A stretch of 64,000 bases of DNA, taken from NCBI RefSeq assembly GCF_018691265.1, contig NW_024881321.1:13519387-13583386 (forward strand), given 5' to 3'. The notes below the pieces were generated by a model. That model was not told where the DNA came from and did no database searches. It worked only from the letters and a program-made list of their open reading frames with translations. Source of the DNA: Tyto alba (taxonomy: Eukaryota > Chordata > Aves > Strigiformes > Tytonidae). The translations under genes were made by a program, and so were the position numbers. Positions 12,144 to 26,200 of the stretch are shown in pieces. The first letter of the stretch is position 1, and the number at the start of each line of letters is the position of its first letter.

Positions 12144-15100
12144 AACTAATATAGTCCTAGCCAGAGGAAGAGAATATGTTTCTGTTAGAAAATAATTCAG
12201 ACTAATTAATGCTATTCTGTTTTTCTGCCAACGAATAAGCATAAAATTATCACTCTGTAAATATTTAAGATGAGATTATGTTTCCTCTGTGAAATCACAT
12301 TTCTAATCTGTTTCAAATAAAAGTACACGCCAACTCCTTGAAAGAAGAAAAGCCTTCACCCTATTCAGCACCTAATATATTAATAAAAAAAGCAATCCAA
12401 TATTAATGTTGCTGTATATGAAACTTGAGCCTTTTTCCTAGTGCTGTCTGCCCCTGGGAATTCTGCGTAGCAAACGTGAAAGGTTTTAACCACTTTCCTT
12501 ATACCTGAGTAGTTGTATAAGGCAGCTGTCCCAACAAATCCCATTCAGTGCTTTCTCAGCAGGTTCACTATCTGTTCTAACATTGCCAGAACAACACACA
12601 CTGCTGTTCCACGAAAAGGGACACTGCTTTTTTTATCACATGCCAGTAAAAGCTGCCTTCTTCATAGGAGGCTTAATGGTGAAGGATATACTTTCTCTTG
12701 TTATATTGGTCTAACTCCACCACTGGTAACAGCAGTGTGAGTCATGGCCTGCAGCCACTTTTCTAATCATAGTGCTAATTAGCTCAGGATAAAAGAAAGA
12801 AGGACTAAGCCTTTGCAATACTCTGTGGTGACATATCTGTCTGGCACCCAGCTGTAGGACAGGGTAGATCTGTGGTACATTGTCAGGTTCTCCTTGCACT
12901 TTAAGTGCTTGAGAATAGCTTTGCAAAAGCCAGCAGACTGAACAGGGAGATGCAGAAAGTAATCAGAAGGAAGCAGAAGAGAAGAGAAGGGGATGCGTAA
13001 ATCCCACCCCTCAGACAGTATGTCACCTAACTTCAGGTTGTAGTGCCTCCTAGCAAAATCCCTCTCCCTTCAGGAGTCAAGTGCTCCAAAAGAAGAAGGA
13101 GTCTTGTCATGTCCTTAATTCTTAAGCAAAACTAAGGAATGGGTAATGCCATCTGTCCTTGCTGCTTCTCCCTCTCCATGCAAGCATGCATACTGTGTCC
13201 TGGGCAGGGGCTTTAGTGACAGGCTTTCTGGATGGGTGAGTAGAGGCTTAGTCTGTCTTCCCATCCTGAGAAAGCTAACAAGAAGGGATCTCAGGAGGAA
13301 GAATACCTGCTTTGAAAATACCACATGCAAAAGGCAGGGCTTTTAGCAAACCAGAAGCTTCAGTACATGAACAGCTGTAGGCATATATTGATGCAGCAGC
13401 GTTGGAGGTTTTATCAACAGATATTTTGGCACACAAGGACTTTAACACAATGGCAGCTATCAAGAGTTTTCAGGATTTCATTTCCATCTAAGTGCAGAAC
13501 ATACCCACATAATCTGTAATTTAAGGGATTAAAGTCCTTTAACCCAAAATATTCAATGAGTTTGTGAAGTATTTAAACTACGCTTTAGAGAATTGTGAAA
13601 GCTGGAGAACTCGGCTGTTTGGAAAAGCTCATAAGAATATTCAGAAATTCACTTGTGTATGGCATGACTCAAACTAGTCTGATGACATTTGGAAATACAG
13701 CAATCACTTACCAGCACTAGCAAAGTAACAGATTAGTAGCTACTCTGAAATTCCACTGGGTGCTTGAAAGGTGATATTTTCTATCATGTCAGATCATCTG
13801 ACATTTCATGTTTTCTTACCAACTAATCCCAATTTACTAAAGCCACCAAAGCAAGTGTTTTCATTAAAGCCAAGTCAGAAAATCTATTTTAAAGGATTTT
13901 CAATTGAATTCTAATCACCTACAGTACAACCTTAAGTTAATTTTTGAAATATTTTGGTAACATTTTATGGTTGTGGGTTTCTTTGATGTCTCCTTTTTAT
14001 GAACTTACAGCATATGAAGCTGCTGGTTTCACACTTTATACTCACTTTCAATGCACGTAATCATGTTAACTGGTAGTTAATTTGATTTTGATTGTTAGAA
14101 TTACATTTTCAAAGACCTTTTAATCATTTTGAGAATGTTTTCTCCAGTCTGCTTACAAGGCAAAGGGTTTGATCTCTGCAATAGGAGATTTTTTAATGAA
14201 ATCGTTATCCCATTTAAAGGTGGCGACTATCTCTGTCACAAGCAGTAGCAGAAGAACATAAATTATGAAAAATTTAACATGATGCATTTGAAGAAGCATA
14301 AACGTATTAAACATAAATTTCTAAACAGAAATCCAAATGGATTCTCTTGCAGTAATAATTTTGTGAAATTAAGGGAATTTAATATAATCCTTTGCCTGCA
14401 ATTTGTTGCAAAACTCACTTACTTATGTGACTATTATTTGTTGCGTTTTTAAGATGAGAATTCAGTTTTGAAGATGTGGCTTCAGTTTTGAAGGAATGTG
14501 GGCAGGGGCAACTCAAGACTCTTCCCATATATCTGCATTATATAATGCCTCAGTCGTTAGGTCAGTCATTACCAAACCATACTCCCACTCTTCTTGACTG
14601 TCATTTGGATAGAGGTTCTTTATTACATCAAATGTATGTTTGATTCTTTTGTAACCAGCCTAGATGGAAATTACAGAAAGGCCACAATGACTTGTTTTCA
14701 TTTGCAGTGTTAAGATATGTTTTTAACTTGGCATTTTTAACCACAGAAACAAACATCCAGCGGCATCCACTCTCACTGCTGTTACTGCCTGAGTCTTCCT
14801 CTGCCCTCGCTGCCCTCTTCCAACCAGGAACAGCTGCCTTGTGGATGACAGCTACAACTTTAATAAACAGAAGAAGGGAGAGTCAAAGCAAGCAGGCAAA
14901 GAAACTTCAGCTTGTATCCTTGCCAGGCTTGCTGCCTTGCCTTTTGCTTTTCTCAAACTGGATGAAGCTAGTAACTAATGGAGCCTGCAGGAAAAAAAGG
15001 AGTGCTGGGAAAGGGGGGCACACTAGTCACTAAGGCCACCAGCTACTGCTCTGTATAAACAAATGTTGCACTGATGTTAAAATGCATCATAACTCATAAA

Positions 15101-15905
15101 TTAGAGCCCAAAATTAAGTGCTTTGCTGCAGTCTACTGGTACTGTGTGAGCCGCCAAGATTGAAGCAATTATGTGCTCTAAGGAAATAAGATACAAGCTG
15201 TCGATTTAACGCTAAGTCAAATTTGTTCCTACTCTAGGACTGTCACATCTGAAGTTAAGAATCTCCTCAAATTCTCTGTAAAAAATAACCCCAGCATCTG
15301 ACCTAGACAATGTCTCCCCAGAAAAACTTGCTCTAAAATGCAGGGCTATGCATAGGATGCCATTAAGCATAAAGCAGTGTCTTCATTTGTCTTCATGTAT
15401 CAGCAGTTAACTCATTATTCTATACAGCTTTTGAGAAATTCCTCATATAGAAAAAAAGAAAAAAAAAAAAAAAAAAAGAAGAATAAAGTGTAAATCCACC
15501 TCACTGTGCAGCTGTGCTAGCAGTTTTCAGTGGCTTAAAAAGAAGCATCATTGACAAGCTTTTAGAGGCAGCTGCATCCTGTCCTCTCAGCCTTAATGCA
15601 TTGCTCTGGGTAGGGCTAGCTTGTGGGAAGAGGGGAAGGCTGCTGCTGCTGAAAAATCTGGGGATATGAAGTAACCAAATTATACAAGAGGTTTAGGAAA
15701 AATCTGGGGTGAAAGGGCATGAAAATTCAGGCGCATGGAGATCTACTGAGCAAACAAAACCTTTTTAATACAGGAAAGCATCTGTAGTCTGTAAGAAAAG
15801 CAGAATGGGAGAAAAATATTTTGGAGCACTGTGTTAAGTCTCACAATTGGACTTTCCAGAGGAACTTGGTTTATGATCTAATGAACCACCTGGTTATTTC
15901 AAATT
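12144..15905. other. Unique noncoding DNA
   Basis: No gene is recognised. An A-rich run lies at 15451-15482. A palindrome at 13786-13804 is listed separately. A minus-strand donor-like site near 13710 (CTG|GTAAGT) has no partner. The 113-codon plus frame at 14692-15033 has no motif. Confidence 0.5.
13786..13804. repeat. 19-nt palindrome, 9-bp arms
   Basis: ATGTCAGAT, one central C, then ATCTGACAT: a perfect inverted repeat with 1-nt spacing. It contains a CATCTG E-box-like core. Function is unknown. Confidence 0.8.
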
Positions 15906-15968
15906 AAAAAAACAAAACAAAACAAAACAAAAAACAACCAAACAAAAAACACCACCAACAACAAAACA
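15906..15968. repeat. A/C-only low-complexity tract, 63 nt
   Basis: Plus strand only A and C: (AAAAC)n steps followed by ACCA-type steps. It is the same class as the G/T tracts, in the opposite orientation. Confidence 0.9.
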
Positions 15969-18900
15969 GAAAAAAAACCCTCAAAAAACTTTTATATTAC
16001 AATTTAGTTCATCTATCTTTTCTTTGCAAATCCAGCTTTTTACAGAAGTTCCTATAAATAGAAATAAAAGCCTACCAATTAATATATTTAACCTCTACCT
16101 GTTGCTAAGTGTTTCTGTGTGTACAGTAACTTGTGAACATTTATGCTGGAACAAAAAATCTATTTTAACCATCAGCTAAAAGTTGTCATTAAGCTCTTGG
16201 AATTGGTAACCTTGCTACTGATATGCACACAGAAGGATGGCCTTTTATTTTTAGGTGAGTCTGGCATCAATCACTGAATTATAGATAAACGTGGCTTTGA
16301 TATTTCCAACCTTTTAGGTTAGATTTATTTCAATGACTATTATAAGGTTACATTATTTGTTTACAGTAATTGAACTGAGCAATCAACACAAAAACAATGT
16401 GTTTTGAGAGCTTCTCCACTTGTGTTACAACAGTCATTTATTAAATTACACACAGATGTCATTCAACTCCTTGAAAGGACTGCCCTCAGGTTCAAGGCTG
16501 GATTACATTTATACATTGACATTCTATTATTAATCTTTCATCCCTTTTTATTTCCTCCTGCAATATCAAAATGTATTTTCAGTTTTCCATATTTCAACAA
16601 AATGATTACAATCTTCTTTGGGGTAAGGACTGGGGTGGTGGAACTGAATCATTATTATAAAGCCAAGCATATTTCTGCTTCTAATTAAAAATCAGTTGGG
16701 GAATTTGACACAATAACCTCTTGTTTTCCTGGTTTCTCCCTTTTTTTTGTACCATTTCAGCCCGTCTCAGCATGGCACAGTTACAACACTAAATTTACTT
16801 TCTGACAAATGCAAGCATCTCCTCCTAACACTATAGCCTACCAAAACAGGGAACTAAACTGAGCAGAGATGCCCAGACTGTAGCAACTTTAACTCAGAAG
16901 TAACTCAAGGAAATGGAACTCAAAGACAATTTTTTTTTTTTTTTTTTTCCCCAGCTACCAACAATCTACGTCAGTGAATTTGCATAAACTAAAAAGCAAT
17001 GTGGTGGGTATTACAAGAAATTCCTTGCTCAAGGAACTCTGGCATTGTAAAGAAATAGTTTTAGTAAAACCACGACTAGAAGTTGCAAATTGTTCTGGAA
17101 AGATTCTTTTGTTCAAGGAGTTTGCCAGTGATCACATATACAGATAGAGGACTTCAAAGGTATTTCTCTTCTGAGTTTTATTTCCATTGGAGGATTCATT
17201 CTGTGACAGAAATAATAGTTACAATTAAAACCTTACATACTCTGATTTAGACCAATGTCTCCATTTAGGACAAGCTGGTACATGCCAGTAGTGGAACCCC
17301 TACAAAGCAAACTGACCAGTACAATCGCTTTTATAGTAATGTTGGATGAGCAAACTGACTCTGATGGTAGAATGACTCCATTTTTCCCTCCTTAAGTCTG
17401 TCATGAAGTTCTGGCTAGATCCTAAATTGCAAACAGAATTTAGACATAACCTGACCCATACTGAGTAATGGGACTCTGCTAATCCTGGATAACTCTGTGC
17501 TAGATGCATACCAAGCTTTTAAGAGAGGTTTCACATCTTTGGATATTCCTTCTGCTAGCTGGAGGTAGTAAGAGAACAGACATAGTTTAACAACATATAA
17601 CTGGCCAACTGGAGCATCAAAGTGGCCACCAGTAGAGGACACACTTCTGAAAACAATAATGATCAGCTTTCTGCTGCTTGTCAGACTTCGAAAAACAAAA
17701 AAAGCCTTACAAAAGCAGAGGATCAGCTTCACCTGAAAGAGGTGAGAGAAAGTAGGATTGGAAACCATTTCTATGGCTCAGAAACCAGTGGCTTCCAGCT
17801 CTGAAACACTGTGGGTCAATGCTAGTCTCAAATTAAATCCCTGATTACTTTTAATGGCTAAAAACATCAAATAACTTAATGTCATCCAGTTTTTATAAAA
17901 ATAAAAAAGTCTTCTGCTGCCCACTTACGTTCTAGAGGAGAGAGATATTTGTAGAGGGTTACAGGGTAAGCACAAAATGAAGGAGAGCACCTCATGTTTC
18001 CCTAGGTATTTGAGTGACCTGAGGAGCTGGTATCTCCTTGGGTGGCAGCATTGCCACAGCCTCCCCCTGGGGATTAGTAAACAGCCTGAGTTACTGCAGG
18101 AGTATGCAAACACTTTCCAGAAGGACAAGAGAAAGCATTGCCAGGGCATAAGGACCCCCCACGCTGGGATATTATGCCTATTCTAAGCTTAAGTAATCAA
18201 AATGCCTTCAGCAACCATTGCTCAAACAGTGCATGTCCTCCACTCTCCCTCCCAGAAGGCTTTAAGAGACATTAATTGAGTCATTTGTTTGTAAACTAAA
18301 GTGTATGGATAGCATGGGATTAGGATGTACCTAATGGTGGGTAAATATAAAGATATATTCTCTTTAGGTAGATTAAATTTCATTCCTTTTTTTCACTGCA
18401 GTAAATTATGCAGCTTTAGAGAAGTAACAATTGTTATGGATGCTGCAGCAGGTATTCAGCCATTTAAAAATAATGCAACATTTCCAATTTGCAGTCCCAA
18501 TATGCATTGGACTAGCCCTATGATTTAAAAGCTAGTCCTTAATTGTCCTCTAGCTATTACTCTTAAAATGCAGAAACCCTTTCTTTCTCACACCCATTTA
18601 CAGTCTCTCTTTTTGCTTTCTTAGCAACAGTGTCCTAGTGCCTGAGGTAATAATTTATACAGCGCGGAGCTGCTTCTCTAGAAAACAAAACCAGAAGTTA
18701 CTGAACATAAAAAAATAGGGCTTCAAAGAGAAAAAAAAAAAAAAAAAAAGTATTTATTAGACAACTTTTAACAATAACAAAACTGGGAGACAGTATTCCT
18801 AAACTCAACTGGCTGTTCTGTGTCCCATACCAGGGGATATACACAGTACCAGCCTCTGACTGGCCAGAGCTTTTATGGCTGTCACATACCTCAGGAGGAT

Positions 18901-20189
18901 ATGCCATAGCAGGTGATGCCAAATGAAAATCCTCTTAACCTTTCAGCCCCACCAATAAATCCATACCTGCATGCAGCCACCACATTGATCTTAGGGAAAT
19001 CATTATAAGGAAAATGTATTTCTAATTTATTTGATTTGAGTTGAGAGAAGGCAACAAGGCAGAACTGTATAGGCCACTTCAACACTCTATTCAAGAACCA
19101 CTGGAAAGGCTGTATATCTCAGAAGACTCTAGGATATACCTTTTCACAAGGTAGCAGCCTTCACTTCACTGCCACATACATTCCAGCTCTTCCAAGCATG
19201 GTTCCTTGTCTCAAACTCTAAGTCTCATGGCACTATCAGTACCACATTCCTCATGGTCTTTTTCAGTCCTCTCATTTAAGGCATGCGTTGAATCTGCCCC
19301 AGGGCACGTGGAAAGTAAGAAAACTAGATTTTGGGTATTTCCCAACTGGCACACTAGAATAATGTTAAGGCACTCTATTCCTGAGTCTACCTATGCTGCA
19401 CAGAGGGAGTATAAAGCTTAATTAATTTATGTTTGTAGACTGTGAGCTTCTTGAAAGGAATACATGGTGTAACTAGAAATTACTCCTATTAAATCAGGTA
19501 TGGGGGGAAATGATCACACATTGTGAACTGAAGCTTGCTGCTCTGTTCTTTAAATAGAGCGAGCGCAGACAGCAAAGGCAATGGAGATTGCATTCTCATC
19601 AAACACTAGTTTATTCATAAAGTTCAAGTCAAAGAGAATTCTCCCAGCACCTGTTCTGGCATTCAGTGTTACAAACCTGAGCTGAGGACAGGATCCACTC
19701 TTTGTAAGTGCAGACATTTCCTAGGTACTATGTGTGGTCTCTGTGGGGGTTGAATCAGTTGTCATGGGTACTTTCTGTTTACAATCCCACCGACTGGAAC
19801 TGGCGTCTGCTACAAAAAGACAGTCTTGTTGAAAGCAAAGTACTTAGGAGCAGATCCTGGCTAAAGGGATGAAAGAACACTGAGGGGAAAAAAATAACAA
19901 CAGAAAAATAACAACCAAAAAAACCCACAAACAGATGAAAGGGAATTAGGAGAAGGAACCAGAAAAGGAAATATCAATATTAGGAGAAAGAGAATTGAAA
20001 CTTTTACACAGAGAAGTGAATTACTTATGTAAATAACTCTAAAATTAGTTATCAGTCTGGTAATTTGACTCAGTTGCCAAATATGCACAGTTATGTTTCA
20101 TGTTTGTTAATGTTATAATGTTATTTCAAGTAAACTAAGTACCAAGAAAAAGTATATGAATTTCTGATCATAATCACTGACTTCTTGTT
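15969..20189. other. Unique noncoding DNA
   Basis: No gene is recognised. Homopolymers: 19 T at 16930-16948 and 19 A at 18731-18749. A TAG|GTGAGT donor-like site at 16254-16261 has no convincing exon. The open frames at 17415-17768 and 17925-18186 overlap on both strands and have no motifs. Confidence 0.5.
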
Positions 20190-20295
20190 CAAGCTAAAAC
20201 AAATCACTTTACCTTCCCACACAATGGGAAATAATAAGATGTGACTGTTTAGAGTGATGATTTGAGAATTACCTAATATTTTGCAGTGCTTTAGC
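20190..20295 (+). mobile_element. Ancient CORE-SINE/L3-like remnant
   Basis: The order 'AAATCACTTTACCT', 'CACAATGGGAAATAATAAGA', then 'TTTGCAGTGCTTTAG' follows the 3' half of MIR/L3-type amniote repeats (cacttaacct, atgggaataataat, gtaaagtgcttt). It is strongly diverged, so it is an old, shared relic. Confidence 0.45.
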
Positions 20296-23200
20296 AGGGG
20301 CTGTCACTCTTCAAGTATGGCACTACCACAGAAAGCACAAAGGTGAGATCCTAAGTGTAAGTCATCTTAGTTACACGGTTAACAGTGTGAAAGTGCAGTG
20401 AGGATAAGTGAGGACAATAATCACTTTGTGCTTTGTCAGAGTGCTACCTCATGTATCATCACTTCCTTTATCAGAGCATATCTCACTCAAAAAAGGGGGT
20501 TCCGAGCAAACGTGAGAGATAACAAGCAAGAATGGAAAATGAAAGAGGAGTATTACACCATTGTTTGCTTTCTCAGCTGCTAGCACCTCCCAGAATAACA
20601 TTCAGCTCACCTCAGTGTTACATTTTCGTTTTCTTCCCCCTTCCTTTTACACTTCTGACTTCATTTGCATCTTGGGCCTGAGCTGCAATGCCTTGGCATA
20701 CTGTCAAAGCATTAGTATGAAGAAACCGCTAAGCAGTAGTTTCACTCGTATAGCATTTTTATCATTAGAACAACCAAACATCTCTTCTATGGTTGCTAGG
20801 CAGAGAGAGAGAGTGTGTGCGCATGTGTGTCTGCATGTATGTCTGTACATGTAATGATGCCACTCAGACAAAAATATCTGTGACCTTACCAGATGCACAA
20901 AACCCAGCAGCCACAGATGTTGTTGAGAAATAAAGCCAACTGGCTGCAAAGGCAGGGAGGGAGGGCAAGAACCACACCAAATCCTTAGGAATCTATATTC
21001 CTTAAATTCATATCCCATTTATGACCACCACCTAACCTTTAACTCCTGAAGCTTATGTTGCTGCTCTATACTATAAAGCAAGTATCATCTAATTCAGACC
21101 TGTGTGTAAAGTAGGAAGCCTGTCAAACTCCAGTTCACCTTTCTCTAGTTTCACAAGCAATTCTTATTTAGTCTTTCCAGACCCTATAGATTACTTTGCA
21201 AACTGTTCCTTTCAGCACAGTCATCTGAGAACATTTTTAAGAGATGCCACAGAAGTTCCCCTCAAAGTAAATTTTGAAAAGATTTATCAAAGTTGCACTG
21301 TCTTGAGATATAACTGGAACTTTTTCTGACTGGCATTACAGAGGTTCAAGTTTGCTTGAGACACATACTGTTTTCCATTGTTCATTTCCCCACACCTTAA
21401 AATGCTTGTACATATAGAGAGCAATTCTTGGTGATAGTTCCAGAGAAATGGTATGATTGAAGAAAATTTACAGATTTCTGGAACTGAAGGAGTGTTATAA
21501 AGCCCCAGGTAAATACCTCCAACTTCTTCTCCTCCACCAATGAATCCCCTAGGAGTATGAGGGTTTTTTTCTCTCTATGGCTCACCAACCTTGATGTATG
21601 AGTGCAGCATAATCAACAACTTCCAGAAAAACTGGGAGGGGCTTAAATTACAAATATAAACATTTCTAAAGTAAGCACAAGTAAAGAGTTATTTTAAACA
21701 AGGAAAGCATCTATGTACAAGTGTAGGAATTAAGGGATAACTCTTCTGATATTGTTTGATTTTTTTGTGCTCTGTCAGCTACAACACCATTAGAGTATTT
21801 GGAGAAGTTAAGAAAACCTAGTGCTTTAAACAGCAGGATTTGCATGCATTTCTGAAAACCCAGTGCTGCCAAAGCATCCCTGTAAACTAATTGAATGAAT
21901 GCACTGTTGCTATACAAGGTTAGCAAACAGCAGGACATGATTCTTACAGAAATGCTATGGTATCGCGTTTTTGGAGCATAATTATTCATGACTTTCCTTT
22001 ATAAAAAGAAGGAAAGGAAGAGAATAAAGAAGGGGGAAAAAAAATCCAAACAGCTAATGCAAAGCCACTTCTATCGAAGTGCCCTAAAGCAGCCAAAGCA
22101 TTCAGCAGCCAGCCAGATCATTTCATTTCCTCTCACAGAAATCACTCCAGGGTTTTTACAAAACAAAGCAAACAGTGAATATATAATTGTGCAACATTGT
22201 TTTAAAATTAAGGAAATTCAACAGTACAACAGCTAAATGGTTACAACATCAGTGTTGTTTTTTTTCAGCTTGCTTTTTCCTTGTTTGCGAACTGGTATTC
22301 ACCAGTATTCATGTCTTTTCGTCTCTCTTACCAGAGGGGTCTACAACACAATGAACAGAGTATTTTTAGAAGGGAAGAAGATAACCACATTTTCAAGGAA
22401 AAATATTGAGATGTTTCCTGAGCGTTCTAATGAATGTGATAGAAAGGTTTGCAAATAGTGGTGAAAGATGGAGTAGATCCACTCTTTGATATACTCAATA
22501 GTCAAGGTTTTCCATACTTAAGATCATTAACAATTTTCAAATATATCAACAGTTGCTATAAAAGGGAAGGCAATGTATTTGGAAAAAAGAGAGCCAGCTG
22601 TGAAGAAGACACTATGGACACAAAGCAAAGGGAATATAGGTTAGACACTAAGGAAAAAAACAACTTTCCAACAGTAAGGATAATGACAGATTGAAAAGAT
22701 TACATAAAAACAGACTTATTTTCCATCACTGGAAGTTTGTGAGTTTTTTTTAAAGTGTATAAAATATTTAGCAGGAAGAGTTTATAGGCAGGTAAATCTG
22801 TCTTTTGGCAGACAGCTCTCTTGACTGGTTGATCTCGTCTGTCTTCTGTCAGAGAAAAATAAGAAGATATGAAATTACAATAAAGAAGAGACAGAAAGAG
22901 AGAAAGCTATTTTAGCTTAATAAACATTCACATATTGTTCTGAATCACTAGCCTTAAAGATGTCTTGTCCATGTTATATGACATAGAATCTTCTTCAGAA
23001 TTTATGTGGGAAAAATTGAAACCTATGTGCCGAACCATGGTTGCTGTAACAGTAAACAGAGCTTTAGTGTGGGATTCAAGAGATCTACATCCTATTTCTG
23101 ATGCTGCCCATCACCTAAAAGGTGATTCTGGTCATGGCACTCCACTTGACTCTGTCTCATTTTCACAGTCCATTAAATAATATTTACTTCCTTGTTCATG

Positions 23201-26200
23201 TGCTTCTAGATCTACTGGTTTAAAGCCCAAGTCAGAGCTATACACTATGATTATTTTTGTTGTTGTATTGCTGTTACAATTAATATTAATTATTTTAACC
23301 TGTCTTGGCTGACACAACTTCTAAATCAAGCTAATCAAACAGCTTTTAAAACTGTACACCCATGATGAAAGTTTCTATTTGTCATTGTTTAATATTAAGA
23401 CTATGAAAACATAACCATAATGTAGCTGACAGTTTAAGGATATTATGTCTGTTTTTAACTTAGCCTCAGTTCCCTTTCACATGCATTGGCCTAATAATTA
23501 AAATACATTTAAAAACTCTTAAGTAATACAGAATTCATACATATGCCATTTAATGATGCAACTAAAATTGTGAACGAAAATATATCTTTGGACAACTCCA
23601 TCTTCTGGGCATTCACTCAACAACACTACCACTACCAGGAAAATAATCAGTGCTAGCAAATGTACCAAGGGATTGAAACTCAACCACCTGTTAAATTACA
23701 TGAATACTCCCTGGCATAGTTTTTATTCCTGGCCAACTAGGCCTCTCCCAAACTATATTTTATACAAGCTTTAGGAGTTAACAGTATTCTCCACAGGCAA
23801 CTTGCCTGCACTCACCTTCTTTTGTAGACTAGGAAATTTTAATAATACGGACATGGGTCATTCCATGACAGTTGACCTCATTGGCACCAACAGTCCCAGG
23901 CACATTTAATTTCCTACTGCAAATCTTGCCAAGCAGCTCTTACGTTAAACAAACTATTTTTTATTCTAGCTTGAGCCAAAAAGAAAGCAAATTGTTTCTT
24001 TTAATAAAAGTTTGCTGCAGCTAATTGGCTGCAATTTTACTTCTTAATCCATTGGCTTTGTCCTTTAACTAAATGACAGCTTGATATGCAAAGATTTAGG
24101 AACCCCTTGTGCTACTAAATAGGTGTAACTTCCTCACATTTGACCTATCTACGCACAACCTTATAATCTTCTGTTACAGCAATCCAATCACATGATGTAC
24201 TTTACAAGATCTACTGTTTTTTAAATCTCCATGTCTACAATATTTTTCATCTGTTCAGCAAACTGTAGCTGGCTTCCCTCTAGGATAAAAGTTTCCTTTC
24301 CAGAGGTATAAGGAAACTCACAGTTAAAAAGTCAGAATCGCTCTAGTTGCTTCAGGAAGATGTCTAACTTGTAACGACCATAAACTCTACTACTTTTATT
24401 GATTAAAAGTTGACTGCACATGGCCCAGCCTAGTGGCCAATCTGCTTTATTATGCTATCAACGTATCTCAGAGTCAGGTAAAATTTTAGCTTTGCAGTAT
24501 AGCTGTTTTGGCTACTTAATCTTGGGACTACTCATTTGTAACACAAAGTGACCTTTAACAAAAGCTCATCCCTCCACAGTACTGAGATGTAAGTGGACTT
24601 AAAAAGCAGACAAGTGGTGGTCTTCATGAACTGAAGATGTAGTAGTTTGTGTCTCATTCAAATGACAAGTATACAGATTAATAACTAATGTATTATTAAT
24701 ATGTATTTATTTCCTCTGCTGTATCCAGTTTTATAGTAGGATGCATAATTAATGTACTATTTTAATCATGCTATAATAACAAAAGTCTCACAAAAGCAAT
24801 ACACAACTGGGTTTCATGCAGTCAGCGATGTCTAGTGGGAAGCATTTTCATGTCAACTATAAATAAATAATTAGAAAGATAAACAAAATGCATGTCACTG
24901 GCATTATTATGGCAAAAGGTCTTTCTATAGTTTTGTTAAATATCAACAAGAGACGCTGTAAGATTTCATTTCTGTTGTTTGTTTTTAAATAAGCCACTTG
25001 AAAGAGAATGGATTGGGAAAAGTCAGCCACTGAATTACTGTCCTGGCCTTCTTATAAGGTTTGATGTGGCTCAGTGGTTTATTTCTCATAAGCTGATCAC
25101 TCAGCAATGGGGAAAGCAAACTGACAAGAAAAATGGTTGGCAGTAGGAAAAAAGGGGAGGATGGAAGGAAGCATTGATTTCTCTAAATGGGGAATCCAAG
25201 TCTGCACACTCTAACAACAAAATGCATGGGTGAACAAGAAAAAGCACTAGCCCCAGGACTGGCAGTCCACTGTACCTCGTGATAAAGTAAATGCATGGGA
25301 TTTGGCATCTATCTATGAAGACTGTTGTGCTTCTCTGCTTGTAGCAGGAAACCTTTGTAAAGATCTGCACTGAAGTCTAGTTATGTGACCCTAAACTGAA
25401 GTGTTGCACTGCTTTCAAGTATCACTCCCTACTGTCTACTGTTAATATCTAATCTCTAATTAAAAAACCCCAAACAAGTTACATAACTAAATCTACTTAG
25501 CATCAACTATATCAATACTTCATAAGAAACCTCTGTAGTAACTATAGAATATATGAATTTTCTAATCTTCTTAATTGTATAGGCTATTATTTTTAAAAAA
25601 TCAATAGCATTCTAATACATTAAAGTGATGTAGCAAGGTCCTTTAAAATCTAAACCCAACAGTAACAACCAGCAGGACTTCTGTCCTTCACAGATGTGGT
25701 AACTCTTAGAATTAGAAAATAGTCTGCTTGCTTTCTATGTGAGATATTAATGCCTCTGTTTCTTACTGTATTCTATCATCATTATGACTGTTTTGCATGT
25801 AAGTAAGTGCTATAATCAGCATAACGCAAACATCAGTGAAGAATGTAACTGGAACCAACTACTCTGCCAGTGGACATGGCAACAGTTCTGTTAATTTACA
25901 TTAAATTTTATAAATAATGATGGGGGAAAAAATGGAAATCCAATATTTGGAAGCCACTTAAGTCAGTCTATTATAAGTGCCAACAATAGGATCAAAATCT
26001 AATTATTTAAATTCTAAACCAAACAGTGTTGATTCCAGTGGACAGAAGTATTAATGCTCATGTCCACGATGCAGTCTTATCAAAACTGAAAAGGTTGCAG
26101 AATTCATATGTTAATGACTGAGAAGAAATTTCTATTGACTATACAGTATAAGATGTAGGATGATTTATCTAGCAGTTTTATATATTTCTTTAGATAAGAG

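Noticed and set aside
11829..12242. 137-codon minus-strand frame
   Set aside because: Its length comes from the Lys/Thr-rich reading of the G/T-only tract.
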